Assembly: GCA_902806575.1 (NCBI GenBank)
Contig: CADCXD010000005.1
Span: 2,790,001 to 2,854,000 of the forward strand
Length of the DNA stretch: 64,000 bases
Source: Jackrogersella multiformis
Taxonomy: Eukaryota > Ascomycota > Sordariomycetes > Xylariales > Hypoxylaceae
Direction: 5' to 3'
The notes beneath the pieces are model-generated. The model saw nothing but the letters and a program-made list of their open reading frames with translations, searched no databases and had not been told where the DNA came from. Positions 33,735-46,430 of the stretch are shown one piece after another; the first letter of the stretch is position 1; every line of letters begins with the position of its first letter. Both the position numbers and the translations under genes were made by a program.

Positions 33735-35798
33735 TTAGGATTGTCTGACTATCACCGGGGATTTCGATGTGCTAGGATCGTCTTCGTGATCTTCCTCAGA
33801 AACCGCCAACTTAGGACTGCTCCCCGGTTCCGAACCTACAAGTAGAGTGGCGTGGAAGGCCTCCCGCTTCGGACTGTGTCATATATTAGTAAGGGAGGGG
33901 TTTCAATCTAATGAAAGGTGACATACAGGAGATACTTAAGGTCGACGTGTCGGAGAACACATGTCATGGCAATAACTAAAATCCAGAGCGCAATAGATGA
34001 TTGCCAACCGTATTTATCTGTTAAACGTCAGTGTTGTGGATAACTTCAAGAGATGTGTAATGAATACATACAGTAAGGAGCCTGGACAGCAGGCCATACG
34101 AGGACTTGACTCCATGCTGAAACTCCGTAATACGTCGCGATAGCGACACCGACAATGAGCGTCCTTGCCTCTGGATCTTGAGGTAATCTACGAAGTTTCA
34201 GCTATCGTTCACAAGAAGATCGTGACGTTCTTGCACTTACAGATCTGATAGCCAGGCCATAATCAGGGGCGCTGTACCTAGAGTCAGGTAAGAGATGAAG
34301 TAACTAGCGTATGCAGTAGCTAGCGGCGTTGAATCGGGGTGAGAAGTCCAGACACTCATGGCGATGCATGGAATAAGGCCGATTACAGCTGCATAAACGT
34401 AAGTTACGGCGAATCATTACTCCTGAAAGATCTGGAAGCTCTTCACCTTGTGCTACAATCAAGATCCACCGTGTCCTCAGGAGGTCAGATAGGATAGCCC
34501 AAACCCATACTAGAAATCCCATTAGCTTAGCTAGGGGTTGATGGGTGAGTCGGACATACCAAAAACAACGTTGATAGCGCTACCAGCGATTGGAATAGCG
34601 TTGACTTGAGATGTAGTCCAAACAGGGGTGCCATCGGTGTTCCGTAGACTCTTCAAGAACAGGTTGAAGTACGCGTATCCCCAGGGTGCCAACACAGTCG
34701 CAATATACATAACCGCGATGAAGTAAGTTACCCAGTTAACAGCCGTGCGTCTAATACTTGTAAGCTCTCTCCAAAGTATGGAAACGGATAAAGACGGGTC
34801 ATTTACTTAGCACTATCCCAAGTCACCTTCTTCGGTTCAGCGCGCCCATGACGTTCCAAGCGTTCCATCGCTATTTTCTCGTGGCCCGCTTTGAACCAGA
34901 AGGCTCTCGGGTTAATACGATTCGGCAAATCAGGTAACAAGAAGAAACCTAGAGCACCCCAAACCACGGTCATGATTCCGTTTATTATAAACAGCCAACG
35001 CCAACCGACCAAGCCGTTCGCATCGTGCAAGGTATTTATGATAGCGACTTGTAGTGCCCCGGCCATCATAGAGCCTATTGCTTGACAAGAATGGTAGAAT
35101 CCCATTCTTTTTGCGAGCTCCGAAGGCGTGTACCAATGCACTAAAAGTCCAGTCAGTTATGTATGTTGAGCAATATGTAGAAGATACAGACTAACTAAAC
35201 AGTGTCATCATCCCCGGCCAAGCTGAACTTTCGCAGAGGCCGAGGAAGACGCGGAGAATGTAGACTTGCTTCGCATTGTGGACGAGAGCAATGAGCCCCG
35301 TTATTACGCCCCAGCATATTTCCAATCCAGATAGCCAGTAACTCGGCCGTACGTACGTCAGGATGATTTGTGACGGGATTAGCATGATGCAGTACGCGAC
35401 ACTGAAGTATGTAGTAAAGCTTGTGGCGACGGGTTAGTTTGATAAAAGATTGTTGATTCTTAAGTGAGTCGTTGACTTACTAGTTGAGCTCGTTGCCGTT
35501 CAAGGCAAGGTCCTCTTTCATTCCCGAAACATAGGCATTGCTGATGTTTTGTTGATCAAGATCTTATGAGATATCAGGGTACTGACACTGTTACTAGTGA
35601 GTGCTCGGTGAAGACTTACACTTGATAACTGCGATGAAATTCCATGTTAGCTTGTTATCGTCTACTGGATGGGACTTATCACCGACCTTGAGACACGCAT
35701 CCGAAAGTCATGAGGAAGATATCGAGCCTTCGAACGAGATCACGCTCCTCTGGCGTCCGCTCATGGCGCTGCGCGAAAGCTAACCTACTAGAATCCAT
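33735..35798 (-). CDS. MFS transporter, anion:cation symporter (Dal5/TNA1-like)
   Basis: A 504-residue major-facilitator carrier of the fungal ACS family (allantoate, nicotinate, pantothenate-type permeases). It has eleven exons: 35798-35687, 35628-35620, 35562-35481, 35419-35196, 35140-34807, 34756-34560, 34509-34447, 34388-34241, 34187-34072, 34017-33927 and 33873-33735. All phases are consistent. The second exon is only nine bases. Family blocks include RRLDIFLMTFGC, YLDQQNISNAYVSGMKEDL, LRVFLGLCESSAWPGMMTL and GWRWLFIINGIMTVVWGALG, with a further run of membrane helices in the C-terminal half. The substrate is not readable. It is tail-to-tail with the UstYa-like gene, so it could export the peptide or supply an unrelated nutrient. 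Confidence 0.88.
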
Positions 35799-36984
35799 AT
35801 TAAACAGCACTCAGCTGAATAAACAGTTAAGAAGAACCGGAATAAAGAATCTCATAAATAGGTAACCTCGAGGCGTAATATCTAACCCAGTGATCTTCTC
35901 GCTAATATCGGTATAAATCTACCCTTATCATCGGCTAACCCCGCTCACGATGATTCTGACTGGGGGCACTCTCGGTCTTTATGCGGAACTAAAGAGATAT
36001 ACACCTAGGAAGGTAATTCTCAAATTGTAATAGCATAAGACTATGTAATTTAGCACGGAAAAAATCTTGAAAATGATTACCATTATCGCTAGTTAAGAGA
36101 AAGTCTGACATGAGATGCAGGTACCTACCTAGGTAGTCTTTAACATATCAAACTAGCTACACAACATAACGTCTCCGATTTTCGATGGCGAGCTCTTGGC
36201 CAGTAGCATGCCTCGCCTCATTCTGAGGGAAATCCCCCAAGATAGCATAGGGCAAAGGAGTGTCTTAAGGAGGGACGATATTGGAGAGAGATGAGGAATT
36301 GAGTTGCGGGGATCAATTTCGTGATATTTTGTCATGTATGTTTTTAGATTCTATAACTTATGATCGTTAAAGGCAAAGGTCAAATCGAACAGGAGAAAGG
36401 CAATATATTTATTTAGAGCCAGATTATTTTCTCACTGTGGCTATCGTGGCGGGCGCAGCCCCTTGACCATTTAGCGCCTATGATCTATGCGTTCGTAGGT
36501 ACCTATATTTGCCTATTTATAGCGAAATGGATTTAATTTAGGCCTATGGTCGCCTTAACAAAAAGTTATAATATATCAAATCAATACCACACGTATATAT
36601 ACTTAAATAACTTCACGAATGGCAGTATTGCTTCTTTATAATTGATTTAATTAAAATGGCTCTCAACCAAGCATATGGAATGATATACATTACACTTCGA
36701 TCTTATTATTATTAAGAGGTGAGAAAATTTCAAGAAGAAAGTGTATGTATATCAACTAACCTAAGGGCGACTGTTAAGGGCATCACTTGCTATCACCGGG
36801 AGAGTGCTAACATTACCTGGTACTATCTAATACTACCTATATAACCTGCAATGAGCTCTTGATAATACACTATGCAGTATACCAAGTTAATTCTCGCCCG
36901 AAAATAGCTTCAATGATATGTTCTGCTTAAAATTCCCAAGCATATTATGGTATCCTACATGTATCTACCAACCTCCCCTCCTTG
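35799..36984. other. AT-rich intergenic, no gene seen
   Basis: About 1.2 kb of AT-rich DNA. A TACCTACCTAGGTAG element lies near 36121. No credible ORF or splice pattern was seen. Confidence 0.55.
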
Positions 36985-38297
36985 TCACGTCGATGTATAG
37001 TTACAGGTAGGGCAATAGGTATGCGTATTATTAGTAGCAGGATACAGATCCTCCCCATATGTACTATTCAAAGTGATACTTCCAGCGACATTCCCAGACT
37101 CGAGACGGATCCAAGTGTCGACCGCTAGATCCTCCAGTTTCGATTTCGTCACAAGAACCTGACGGGCACCCCGCTCCCAGTTTCCGTAACCCCCATATCC
37201 CGAGTGCTGGCTAAAGCAAAGGGTCACGTCGTTTCGCGGTGCTACCGTCATATTGGGAAGTAATCTATCCCACTTGTCGCACCACGAATCCCCATGGTCA
37301 TGCCCGGAGAAGACTCCGATCAGACCTGGAAGAGTTGAGATGGCCTGCATGAATGGGATATCCTGCCCTCCATAGTCGCAACTACCATCATTTCGGCCAT
37401 CGGCACACCAGCCCTGGGCTTGAGGAGCCAGCGGATAATCATCGTTTATCCCGGGCTCGGCGTGGGGGTCGATACCAACTTCCTGTAGGACATACGATGC
37501 ATATGTCGGGATATGAACAAACGCTAGGGAGGGAATTATCTTGCTATACTTGTTAACAAGTTCCGAATTCGTCTGTAAGAACCAATTTACGACAGTGAAA
37601 TCGACCCAGTTGGGCTGGCCAACCCGATTCCCGGATTCGTCCTTCTGCTGATATCTGAAGCCTCCCTTACTGTCGAAGAACCAAAGCAACAGTTCGGGAG
37701 CGCAACTTTCGCCGCTGCAATCGCTATCATAAACTGGGAGGTAGTAGTTTGACACGCCAGAATCTTCGCCGAATACCATTTGTTGCGTCCGGCTATGACG
37801 CCATTGCTGCTCACGAGCGAGTATAGCACTGCCAGAGATATTGAAGTCGTAGTCATGATTACCGTACGTCGACGCCCAGGTGAGGCCACGGTCTACTAGA
37901 GGACCCACGATCTGGTCGACATAAGTCGTACTGTTCTCTAAGAATGTATTTTCGCCCGTGATTAAGTCGCCATTTAGGACAACGAGCCCTGGCGACTCTG
38001 CCTCGAGAATTTCATTGATAACCTTAACAGAGTTGATATCTTGCTGCGGACCCCATTGGTCCCATGCGTCTGATTCGACCTAGTTAGCTTGTGTCCTTTG
38101 ATTCACTGTGGTTTGGTCCAGACTAAGTTACTTTCTCCAAAATGCAAGTCCTCGAATATGGCTATCTGGAATGTGCCATCTCCCTTGAAAGTGAGAGGCC
38201 CGAAAGAGTCCGTGCTGTTCGTGATTCTCTTAGCAAGTGGTTTCGCTTTAAGCATTGGCGCAATGAAGGCAAATACGACCACGGTAGAGAGAAACAT
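36985..38297 (-). CDS. Secreted calcineurin-like metallophosphoesterase
   Basis: A 416-residue phosphoesterase of the fungal Dcr2/Sia1-like purple-acid-phosphatase-related group. Minus-strand exons are 38297-38132 and 38069-36985; the 62-base intron has a GCTAAC branch point, and its acceptor at CAG restores the conserved HFGENAWDQWGPQQD block. The N terminus is a signal peptide (MFLSTVVVFAFIAPMLKA) followed by a possible KR cleavage site, so the enzyme is probably secreted or vacuolar. Metal-binding motifs are present: DLH near residue 50, NGDLITG, GNHD and GHDHGD. Cysteines and N-glycosylation sequons near the C terminus (NNT, NYT) fit secretion. The natural phosphate ester is unknown. Confidence 0.88.
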
Positions 38298-40213
38298 GGC
38301 GGGCCGAAGCGATGATTCCAGCTCAACCTAACTTACTTGCATGGTCCGGAAGGTAAATGGGAAGGGGACTCGCTCGCCGAGGGATAGTGGCCAATATGTA
38401 CTTGAGGCATGCCGCGAACACTGACCGGTCGCGCGGCAGAGGGTTGCAACGTGTGGTCATCTATGCTTTTCACATTTTTAAGGTGTACGCTGCGAAGTTA
38501 ATAAAGAATGTCTAGGCCCCTAATATGGTTTGGTGTCTAGTCCTTGCTCGCCGTCACCCGCCGTCTTTCTTGCTTCCAAAAGATAAGTTCCAACGAGTCG
38601 GATGTCGAGCCAAGAAATGTGTTGAAGAGAGCACCTATAATTGGCCGATTGAAGCCCAATCTAGTAGGTGTTATCGATATTCGGTAGGGCTCAGGTTGCA
38701 GGAATACAACATCAGGGCATCCTGGCAAGACACAAAATTGTACTAGGTACCTAGATAGGTAGCAACTGGTTCACATGGTGTAACTAGGTAATATATATAT
38801 CTTAGAGATTTGAAGCTTAAAGCTTACTTGTGGGTTAGGTGAGACACGTAAGAAGAGGGATGGAAAATTAATCAAAAATGGAAAAATAGGGGCTTCACAT
38901 AATATTAACCTCCAGGGCTACGTCCTAGGTACGTAATTTATGCTGTAACTTGATTACGTAATATCCAATGGAGGGGCTCATACACTGAAGCTACAGCGAA
39001 AATTATATTCTAAAACATCCTTTTTCTACCTAAGTACCTAGGTACCTACCTGTATATTGTATTAATTCCTACTTACCAAACTTTGAGACTTGGAATATCA
39101 AAGAATCATTCTACGACCTAGGTAGAAAGTAATTGGACTTCCAAGTGGATTTTTTCCGCAGAAGTTATTTCGTAACTAAAGAAACCTCTTATTAGGTGGG
39201 GAGCTTAACTATCTCCATGCGCTTGCGTAACACATCGACAGCTAAATCAACTTACCTAGGTAAGGTTAGGACCTCACATCGTGATAATTATCTTCATCTT
39301 CTGCAATAAGCAGTATTATTTAATCATATTTACTGTTTAGTGACATATAAAATAAGGTAGGTAAGCGTCATCAACATTCCTTTCCTTGATTAGTACTTAT
39401 CTAAGAAGATTCGCGTCGGATTAAATGGACTATGTGTTAGCTTTATTGTCTTGCACTGTCCATCAACTATCCCTTAGACTAATTAACTAGGTAATTCATA
39501 AGAAGATTCGGTGATATGGTTGGCGGTTAGATAAGCAAGGGATATCTAGCTATATAGTGCAGTATATATTAGTAATGTTAGGGGATAACTTCGTCCTACC
39601 TAGGGTGCCTACCTACCTAAGGTACCTTAGGTACCTAGGGTATGTTTGAAGACTCCACGTACCTACTGTGGGGCGGCTATGTAATCAAGAGGATAAAGTA
39701 AAATCCTGTGGTTTGCACTAAAGCTTAAAACCTACAGAATACAACAACTATTCAACCCACACTACACTACCTATCGTGAAAATCCCCATTCGGGTATCTA
39801 ATGAGCTACATCCAAATACGAGCTAAGCCTAACTAGATCGTATGAAGTATTATTAATATCATTTCGTGGGCCTGGGTTAATAGCCGCGAAGGATCATTGC
39901 GTCTATTACTATTATCCGCGAACATGACTTGCATCTTTCTTAATAGTAACACATAATTCCTTTAGTATATCCCCCAAGCGAGCCTCATTGAAGATGATCA
40001 TTGTAACGGGCCTCAAGTACAGTGGATACCTACTTCTCGTGGTAAGGTGCAGGTCCCCGTGTTTTCGACACGGCTCGGAGGCTTGGCTCCGCCAAGAAGT
40101 TCCAAAAATATTATCTTGATCAAGTCTCGGGAATTTACATACTCTCTTGTCTTTGACAAATTTTAATACTAGAAATATGTATACTGGGTTTCTTGCGATC
40201 ACTCTAGGTCATC
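38298..40213. other. AT-rich intergenic with many TACCTAGGTA elements
   Basis: About 1.9 kb without a credible gene. Palindromic CCTAGGTA units recur at about 38747, 38930, 39035-39050, 39250 and 39597-39645; the last is an extended inverted cluster. Confidence 0.6.
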
Positions 40214-41658
40214 ATGCCTCGATTCTCGCATATTTTTCAGTTTACGGTGGCGCTAGCTAACCTGTTACAACCTCATCAAGAACCGCCGATATGTGCGGTT
40301 CACAACCCGTTACTAACACCCCAAGTGAATTTTTGCATGTCCTCTGAAGCTATTCCTACGCAAAAGAAGAGCCCTCCAAATGATCTTACATCGCCACTAA
40401 GATCCTGGAAGGCAAGTGGCCTTTGTCGCGGCGTCAGAGTCGATAAGTTCTGTGTTTTCACCAACCCATCCTTCAACAACGGCGAAGGTGTCTCGGTAAT
40501 CACTACCGGAAACAGCATTTCGGTGATTTCCACACGACCGGCTTTTAGGGGAGAATATGATGAAAAACTAAAGAGAACCCCAAAGCCAACACCCCCTTAT
40601 CGCGAAGTAGAGATTGTAGGAAAGGATATCGGCTTAGTAGCAACGAGGTCGATCCAGGCAGGAGAGCTTATAATGGCACGTACGCCCGCCATTATGCTAA
40701 ACGAAAAAGCAATACAAACGCTAGGAAGAGATTCTGTGACGGAACTCCTGATCCGTGCCGTCGATGATCTACCTTTTCAACACAGAGAAACCTTACTCAA
40801 TCTCTCGACGCATAGTGCTGCCAGCGACTACGGCGACAAACTCTACAGGATTCTGCAGACAAATTCATTTCGAACGGGTTACCACGATGGAAATGATCCA
40901 TTTTATTCTATATTCACAGAAGGTTAGCTTTTATACACCATAATGCCCAAATCTAAAGAACTAGGTTGGGGGTTATGATCTTAACCTGGCACTTACGACT
41001 AATATCGACTTAGTATCACGCCTCAACCATGATTGTCGACCCACTTGCGCCTATCACTTTGATCATACAGACTTCCGTCATAAAGTCCTCGCCGTGCGGG
41101 ATATCGCAGCTGGAGAGGAGCTCACAATAGCCTACTATGAGTAAGTTGTTAACCCACACTTCAACCTTCCAGTTAGGTAAAATAACGATAAGCAAAACTT
41201 TCATTATTAACCAAACCACCAGTCCTCTTCAAAGACATTCAGTAAGACAAGAAAAGTTATATAAAGAATGGGGATTCAACTGTTCATGTCAGCGTTGCAC
41301 CGCGAATGCATCTTCGATAGCCGAATCAGATTCTAGGGTCAAACGTATAACTGCCCTTTGGAAAGAGCTGGACGACCACTCAACGACGTCGTCGGCTTCT
41401 ACAGAAAAGGCGGAAATTCTTGTATCGCTATACGAAGAAGAAGGTATTCTGGGCCGCGTGAACGAGGCATACTACAGGGCAGCAATCGAGTATATAGGAG
41501 TTGGCGACATTGAAAACGCCACGAAGTATGCTACTTTATGCACTGATCATGGTCTGCGATTTGTAGGGCCCGATCGTCCATTCATCAAAAGTATGCAAGA
41601 ACTTGTTGCAAATCCCACGGAACATCCGAAATGGAAATTCCGCGTGAGAGATACTTGA
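40214..41658 (+). CDS. SET-domain protein (SET5/SMYD-like)
   Basis: A predicted 423-residue SET-domain protein. Exons are 40214-40922, 41014-41140 and 41223-41658, all in phase. The split SET fold is visible: EIVGKDIGLVATRSIQAGEL opens it, SRLNHDCRPTC (about 238-248) is the S-adenosylmethionine/pseudoknot motif, and AAGEELTIAYYD closes it. A post-SET cysteine cluster NCSCQRC follows, then an alpha-helical C-terminal half. Many fungal proteins of this kind are annotated only as SET-domain proteins, and methyltransferase activity is often unproven. The first 30 residues are hydrophobic and might form a targeting signal. The gene lies 0.45 kb upstream of the P450 on the same strand. Confidence 0.87.
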
Positions 41659-42107
41659 TGTGTTAGGTTAGTGTATAGCAGACACTAATAGAAAACCGAT
41701 TGGTTTAAAGTGCACACACACCTATTACTACAGCAAGAAAATCAACCTGAGGTTATTCCCGGATAATAACTGACACAATTCTTGTATGTGCCATCATAGA
41801 GGCAACGTCCACGGATACCTCTGCATGCATTTCTTGTCATGTGTTAATAGGTTGCGATTTAGCCCTAGGACGGCTACCGTACCATTCACCGCTCTGACTG
41901 TGCCAGCTTTACTAACCCCAAGAATGCTATTCGTGGCATTAAGATCCCTATTGATGCATAAGGAGGGGTGTTGCCTTCGGGATCTGCGGCATCTTACATG
42001 CCAACTGCCGGCTAGTTATGTCTTATTCACCTTACGTCTTCTCTAATTCCACTGTATTTTCGAAATACACATTGCCTCGGTATCAATCATTCAATTACCT
42101 GAAAGGC
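41659..42107. other. Intergenic / P450 leader
   Basis: No separate gene seen. The P450 frame is open from 42018 with an upstream ATG, so the 5' limit of that gene may be up to 90 bases earlier than given. Confidence 0.5.
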
Positions 42108-43794
42108 ATGGAGTTGATAAATCTCACTTTTCGACACAAGGTTGTCGAAAACCTGTTACAATCGATTGTTGTCAGTACGCTCGTTACATTCTTCGTTTAT
42201 CTCGTTGGCAATGAGATTATTCGCAGCCGTTCGCGAATTCGCGGCTTGAAGGGCCCGAGAGGCTGGCCAGTTGTAGGGAATCTCTTCGATATATGGTCGA
42301 ACGCGGCGGTGAAGTATCAAGAGTGGGCTAAAGAGTATGGCGATGTATATCAGGTCATGCTGGGGAATACCCGCGTAGTTGTGGTGAATAGTTCCCAAGC
42401 CGCAAAGACCTTATTCATGTCCAATTCGCAAGCATTAAGTTCCCGACCGATAACCTATACATTTCACAAGGTAATGCCTATGACTCGGCTTATATAGGGG
42501 ACAGTCATTAACAGCGCTCAACTATGACAGGTGGCGTCTACCACTGCCGGCTTGACAATTGGCTCCTCACCCTACGATGATAGCTTAAAACGGAAGAAGA
42601 AGGCAGCAGCCGTGGCACTCAATCGTCCAGCTATTCAAACTTATATCCCATATCTTGATATTGAGACAAAGGCTTTCCTCCAAGACCTCTTCGACTTCGG
42701 AAAGGCGGGAACGACTGCTATTGATCCGCTTCCAATGATCCAACGGTTGAGTCTCTCATTGGTGATGACAATCAACTGGGGCGTCAGGATTGATTCCATC
42801 GACGACGAGCTATTTAAGGAAATCGTGTATGTCGAAGAGCAACTCAACAAGACTAGATCTACCGTTGGAAATACTCAAGATCACATACCTTTGCTACGCT
42901 TGAACCCCATGAACAAAAAGTCAGCCCTGGCCCGAGACTTGCGACAGCGCCGCGACAGATATCTCGCCGACTTAAACGGTGATCTTGCAGAAAAGGTGGC
43001 AAAAGGGACTAACAGGCCTTGCATCCAAGCAAGCATAATCAAATACAAGGAAGTTGAGCTCAGCGATGTTGAACTAACTTCCTTTAGCTTGTCCGTGTTG
43101 GGAGGTGGGTTCGAAACAGTTTCGACTACAGTGCAATGGTCGATTGCTTATTTCGCCCAGAATCCGGAGATTCAAGACAGAGCATATAACGAAATTAGGA
43201 GCTTCCAGGGATCTAACGAGCCGTTGTGCGATGCAGCTGATGACCAGAAATGTGCTTATATACTTGCACTCGCAAAAGAAGCCCTTAGAGTCTACTCGGT
43301 GGTTCCTCTAGCACTACCGAGGGAAACAATCAAGGATATCCAATACGACGGTGTCCTCATTCCTACTGGGAGTACAGTATACATGAATGCGTGGGCTTGT
43401 AATCATGGTAAGATCAAAAATCCCTCCTATTACTTGCAGTTCATGGTTGGACTGTTAACTTATAAATTTTATGGCTATAGATCCAAAACTATGGACTAAT
43501 CCCGATACTTTCTTCCCTGAACGATGGCTAGAGAAACCAGACGCTCCTTTATTCACATTCGGGTTAGGGTATCGGATGTGTGCAGCTCATATTCTCGCTA
43601 CTCGCGAGTTATATATCATATTTATGAGGTTACTGGGCAGCTTTCGCTTAGAAACCCCCGAGGAGATAAAATGCGACCCTAGAGTTGACATGGTGAATGC
43701 AAAGGATTTAATCATGGTCCCGAACCCATACCGCGTGCTCTGCGTGCCGAGAGACGAAGCAAAGCTTAGGGCAGCTCTGGACACATCTAAGTGA
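42108..43794 (+). CDS. Cytochrome P450, CYP504 / phenylacetate hydroxylase-like
   Basis: A membrane-anchored P450 of 517 residues. Exons are 42108-42470, 42531-43407 and 43481-43794, all in phase. An N-terminal membrane helix (SIVVSTLVTFFVYLVGN) is followed by the proline hinge GLKGPRGWPVVGNL. The I-helix segment is GGGFETVSTTVQW, the K-helix ExxR is in KEALRV, and PERW precedes the haem loop FTFGLGYRMC with ligand Cys447. The ERWLEKPDAPLFTFGLGYRMC-type spacing and overall look resemble phenylacetate 2-hydroxylase (PhacA) and relatives. Such genes act in aromatic catabolism or have been co-opted by metabolite clusters. The substrate is therefore uncertain. It is unlikely to belong to the peptide locus nearly 10 kb away. 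Confidence 0.9.
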
Positions 43795-44058
43795 AGAGAT
43801 GACTTCGGTAACTAGACTAAATGTCTGTCTTATCGCTATACAAATCATTCCAGGGGCAAATTCCCTTCCAGTTATAATCTTTTACTGGTGTTTGATAGGA
43901 ATAACTCTATGACATGATGTTCTTATTTCACTAATGTTTTCATTGTTTACGATAAACTTGGACTTTGCCAATGTGAAAAGGAAATTTGAGGAGGGTTCTG
44001 CGTATTAGGTACTCTATGTATCTTGTAACCAATACAGGGTTGGTGAGGCATCATGGAT

Positions 44059-45015
44059 CTACTTCGCAAGGCGGTCTAGCAGGTCTTGAAGTTCCGCGTC
44101 GCTCAACTCCTTGATACCAAGGAAGTCATTATCCACCTTCTGGAAATGACCTCCGTACCCTTCGCCAAAAATGGCTACTACTAAAAACGCCAGTATGTTC
44201 ATCTCTCCTTTCTCAAGCTCCAGATTGGCCTGCTTGAGGGCGTCGACAGTAGACGAGGATTCTATAGTCCATCCCTCTCGCCCGACGGCCTTCTTAGCCT
44301 TCTCCAGGAGTTCTTTCTGAGTGAGCGATGCACTCTGGACGAAGATGTTACGGTTCTTGGTTTCCTCAGGGCGCTTGAGAACCCCGGATACGGCCTTAGC
44401 TACCGATTCGATAGTGACTGTGCTGAAAGGTCGATCGCCACCGTCCCAGATGTTGATCTTCTTTTCCTTGAGATTGACATATAGGCCATACTGAATCGCC
44501 GTCTCCACGAAAGATCCATTAGATATCAATGTATACGTTATTTTGCCAGATGCGGCCTCGCTCTTGAGGAGGTCCAAGGTATCCTTCTTATGTTTGAATA
44601 GGGGTAGCTGATGGACCTTCTCATTCTCTGCGTCTCCACCATATGTAGAAGGAATGAATCTTTTGATACCAGCCTTGACCGCGGCACCGAGGAGAGGAAT
44701 CTGTTGCGACAAGCCAGGGAAACCCAGAACGGAAACGACAGCGTCCTGGCCCTGAAGAGCCTTGACGAGGGACTCGCCCGACCCATAATCAACTTCGACG
44801 ACTGTGACCTCGGACGGGAAGGTGTGAGTGGTGCCCTGTCGAGAGAGAGCTGTCACTTTGAAGCCATCTTCGAGAAGTTGGCGAACCAGGACCGAACCGA
44901 AAGTTCCGCTGGCCTGCAACGAATAAAATTGTTAGGTTCCTGATTCCGTGCCTGGACATGAGCGCATGTGTACTGTACTTACCCCGGCGACTGCAACTTT
45001 GTTTAATGCACTCAT
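44059..45015 (-). CDS. NmrA-like / isoflavone-reductase-like NAD(P)-binding protein
   Basis: A 295-residue atypical SDR. Minus-strand exons are 45015-44983 and 44913-44059, with a GTAAGT donor. The split dinucleotide-binding motif GASGTFGS (11-18) only appears when the short 33-base first exon is joined, which supports the start. Further family blocks are ALSRQGT, VVSVLGFPG and KRFIPSTYGGDAEN; the last resembles the active-site region of phenylcoumaran-benzylic-ether and isoflavone reductases. Fungal members are redox sensors or tailoring reductases. It converges on the P450 gene with about 260 bases between stops. The substrate is unknown. Confidence 0.88.
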
Positions 45016-45950
45016 GTTTTCTGATATGTGTTTTTTTGGGCCAATATCAACAAGTAGTTTATAGAATTATACGTGGTTGTCGGAAGAAGAATTGATGGTG
45101 GTGTTGGCCGTGATATTGACCAGTCTATATAGAGAATGGCATGTCTTGCATGCGTAATATGACACCTAAGTAACAAACATTCACATTGTCTCACAACATA
45201 ACGGCATTTGAACACGGACCGAGTCCGATTTTCATTTGTCATCATGGTGTACCTGTAGCTGAAGATGCGTGGCAAGGGACGGCTTTGTTCGGTCTCGTTG
45301 TCTACCTACCTAGGTACCTGGTATGAATCGACCTATGCATCCTACATGAACCTCAAGTAGTAAAAGCTGTTGCCTTGCGGCTTTAGAAATAAGCAGGCTA
45401 CTGAAATACAACTGTAATCCAAGCTAATTCGGCCTAACTGTAGACCGTTGATACTGAGAAATATTGTGTACCGCAAGTGGAATATCCTCAAGGGCGCTTT
45501 CAGCTGCTGCGTTGCTTACAAATTGATCATCCATCTACCTAATGAACATCATAAGCCTAGAATCGGAAATCCTATTATTCCGAAGAATTCCTGGGTATAT
45601 TTATTTCCATTGGCAGCTCAGTCCCCGCGGAGGAACATAGGCTTAGTCATATTCATTTTATTGATTAATTGGCATATTACTTTTCCCACTAAACGTTCAC
45701 TATGAAGAAAAAGATGTCCGTGCAAGACGGGCTGGTAGGTATGGAGGTTATCATTCAATATCTCCTTGTAAATACAGGGGGCATAACGCTGTAAGCGCTA
45801 TAACTATAGTGCTATATAACACATATTTCCCTGTAATTATAGCGAAGTAGTTTAACCCTAACCCTAACCCTGGTTTGAGCCTTTATGAAGGTATCCGTTT
45901 TCAGTACCATGTTTTGATGGATTATTGCATTTACGGATTTCGATAAAGCG
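45016..45950. other. Intergenic with telomere-type repeat
   Basis: No gene seen. It includes a TACCTACCTAGGTACCTGG element near 45302 and the telomere-type hexamers at 45853-45870. Confidence 0.6.
45853..45870 (+). repeat. Interstitial telomere-type repeat, (TAACCC)3
   Basis: Three perfect TAACCC units, identical to the common fungal telomere repeat, in the middle of the window and next to decayed genes. Confidence 0.85.
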
Positions 45951-45959
45951 CCTTTGGGG

Positions 45960-46430
45960 AGCTAAGATGTTCTAGTTCACTCGCAGCAGTGGACCGGCAA
46001 GCGGATTAATCATAGCATCGACTCCTCGTCGACCGGCAGTGGCTAGTACATCGGGACTAAAGGACGCTTCACGACCTTATGCATCCTTGAGGAAAGCCAT
46101 TTTGTCAAGATTGCCCGCCATGGCGGCAAAAGACGAGGCCTCACCTTCATCGAGTCCAATCGGTGGTGCCAAGATTAGCAAACTAAACATTAAGGGGGCT
46201 ACCAAATGATGGGAAAATACCTAGCGGTAAATACGCGAGCCAAGATGTTGTACGACACAGTATCTTAGGCCGTGCTGGCTGGTGGCTTTGATCCCGAAGG
46301 TATAAAGGAGGCCTACTGGTAGCGCATTATCAGGCACTGGACAGTCAACCGTGGATCCATATGTAACCCACAGCATACCCCTAGAGGAGATCCATAAGAG
46401 ACTGGATTGCGTCAAAATTGGACGCATCTA
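45960..46430 (-). pseudogene. Decayed polyketide-synthase enoylreductase fragment
   Basis: Minus-strand translation in shifting frames gives pieces of a PKS-type enoylreductase domain. The clearest is ATAGRRGVDAMINPLAGPLL at about 45980-46035, matching the GGRGVDVVLNSLAG block of highly reducing PKSs. Upstream at about 46221-46380 are VPDNALPVG and VQHLG, like the segment that precedes the cofactor loop. In-frame stops and frame changes separate the pieces, and no other PKS domain is recognisable nearby. It is best read as the relic of a lost secondary-metabolite gene; a stand-alone quinone oxidoreductase relic is the alternative. Confidence 0.5.

Noticed and set aside
42108..45015. P450 and NmrA-like reductase as part of the peptide locus
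   Set aside because: They are separated from it by a phosphoesterase, a SET gene and several kilobases of AT-rich DNA, with no link seen in the sequence.
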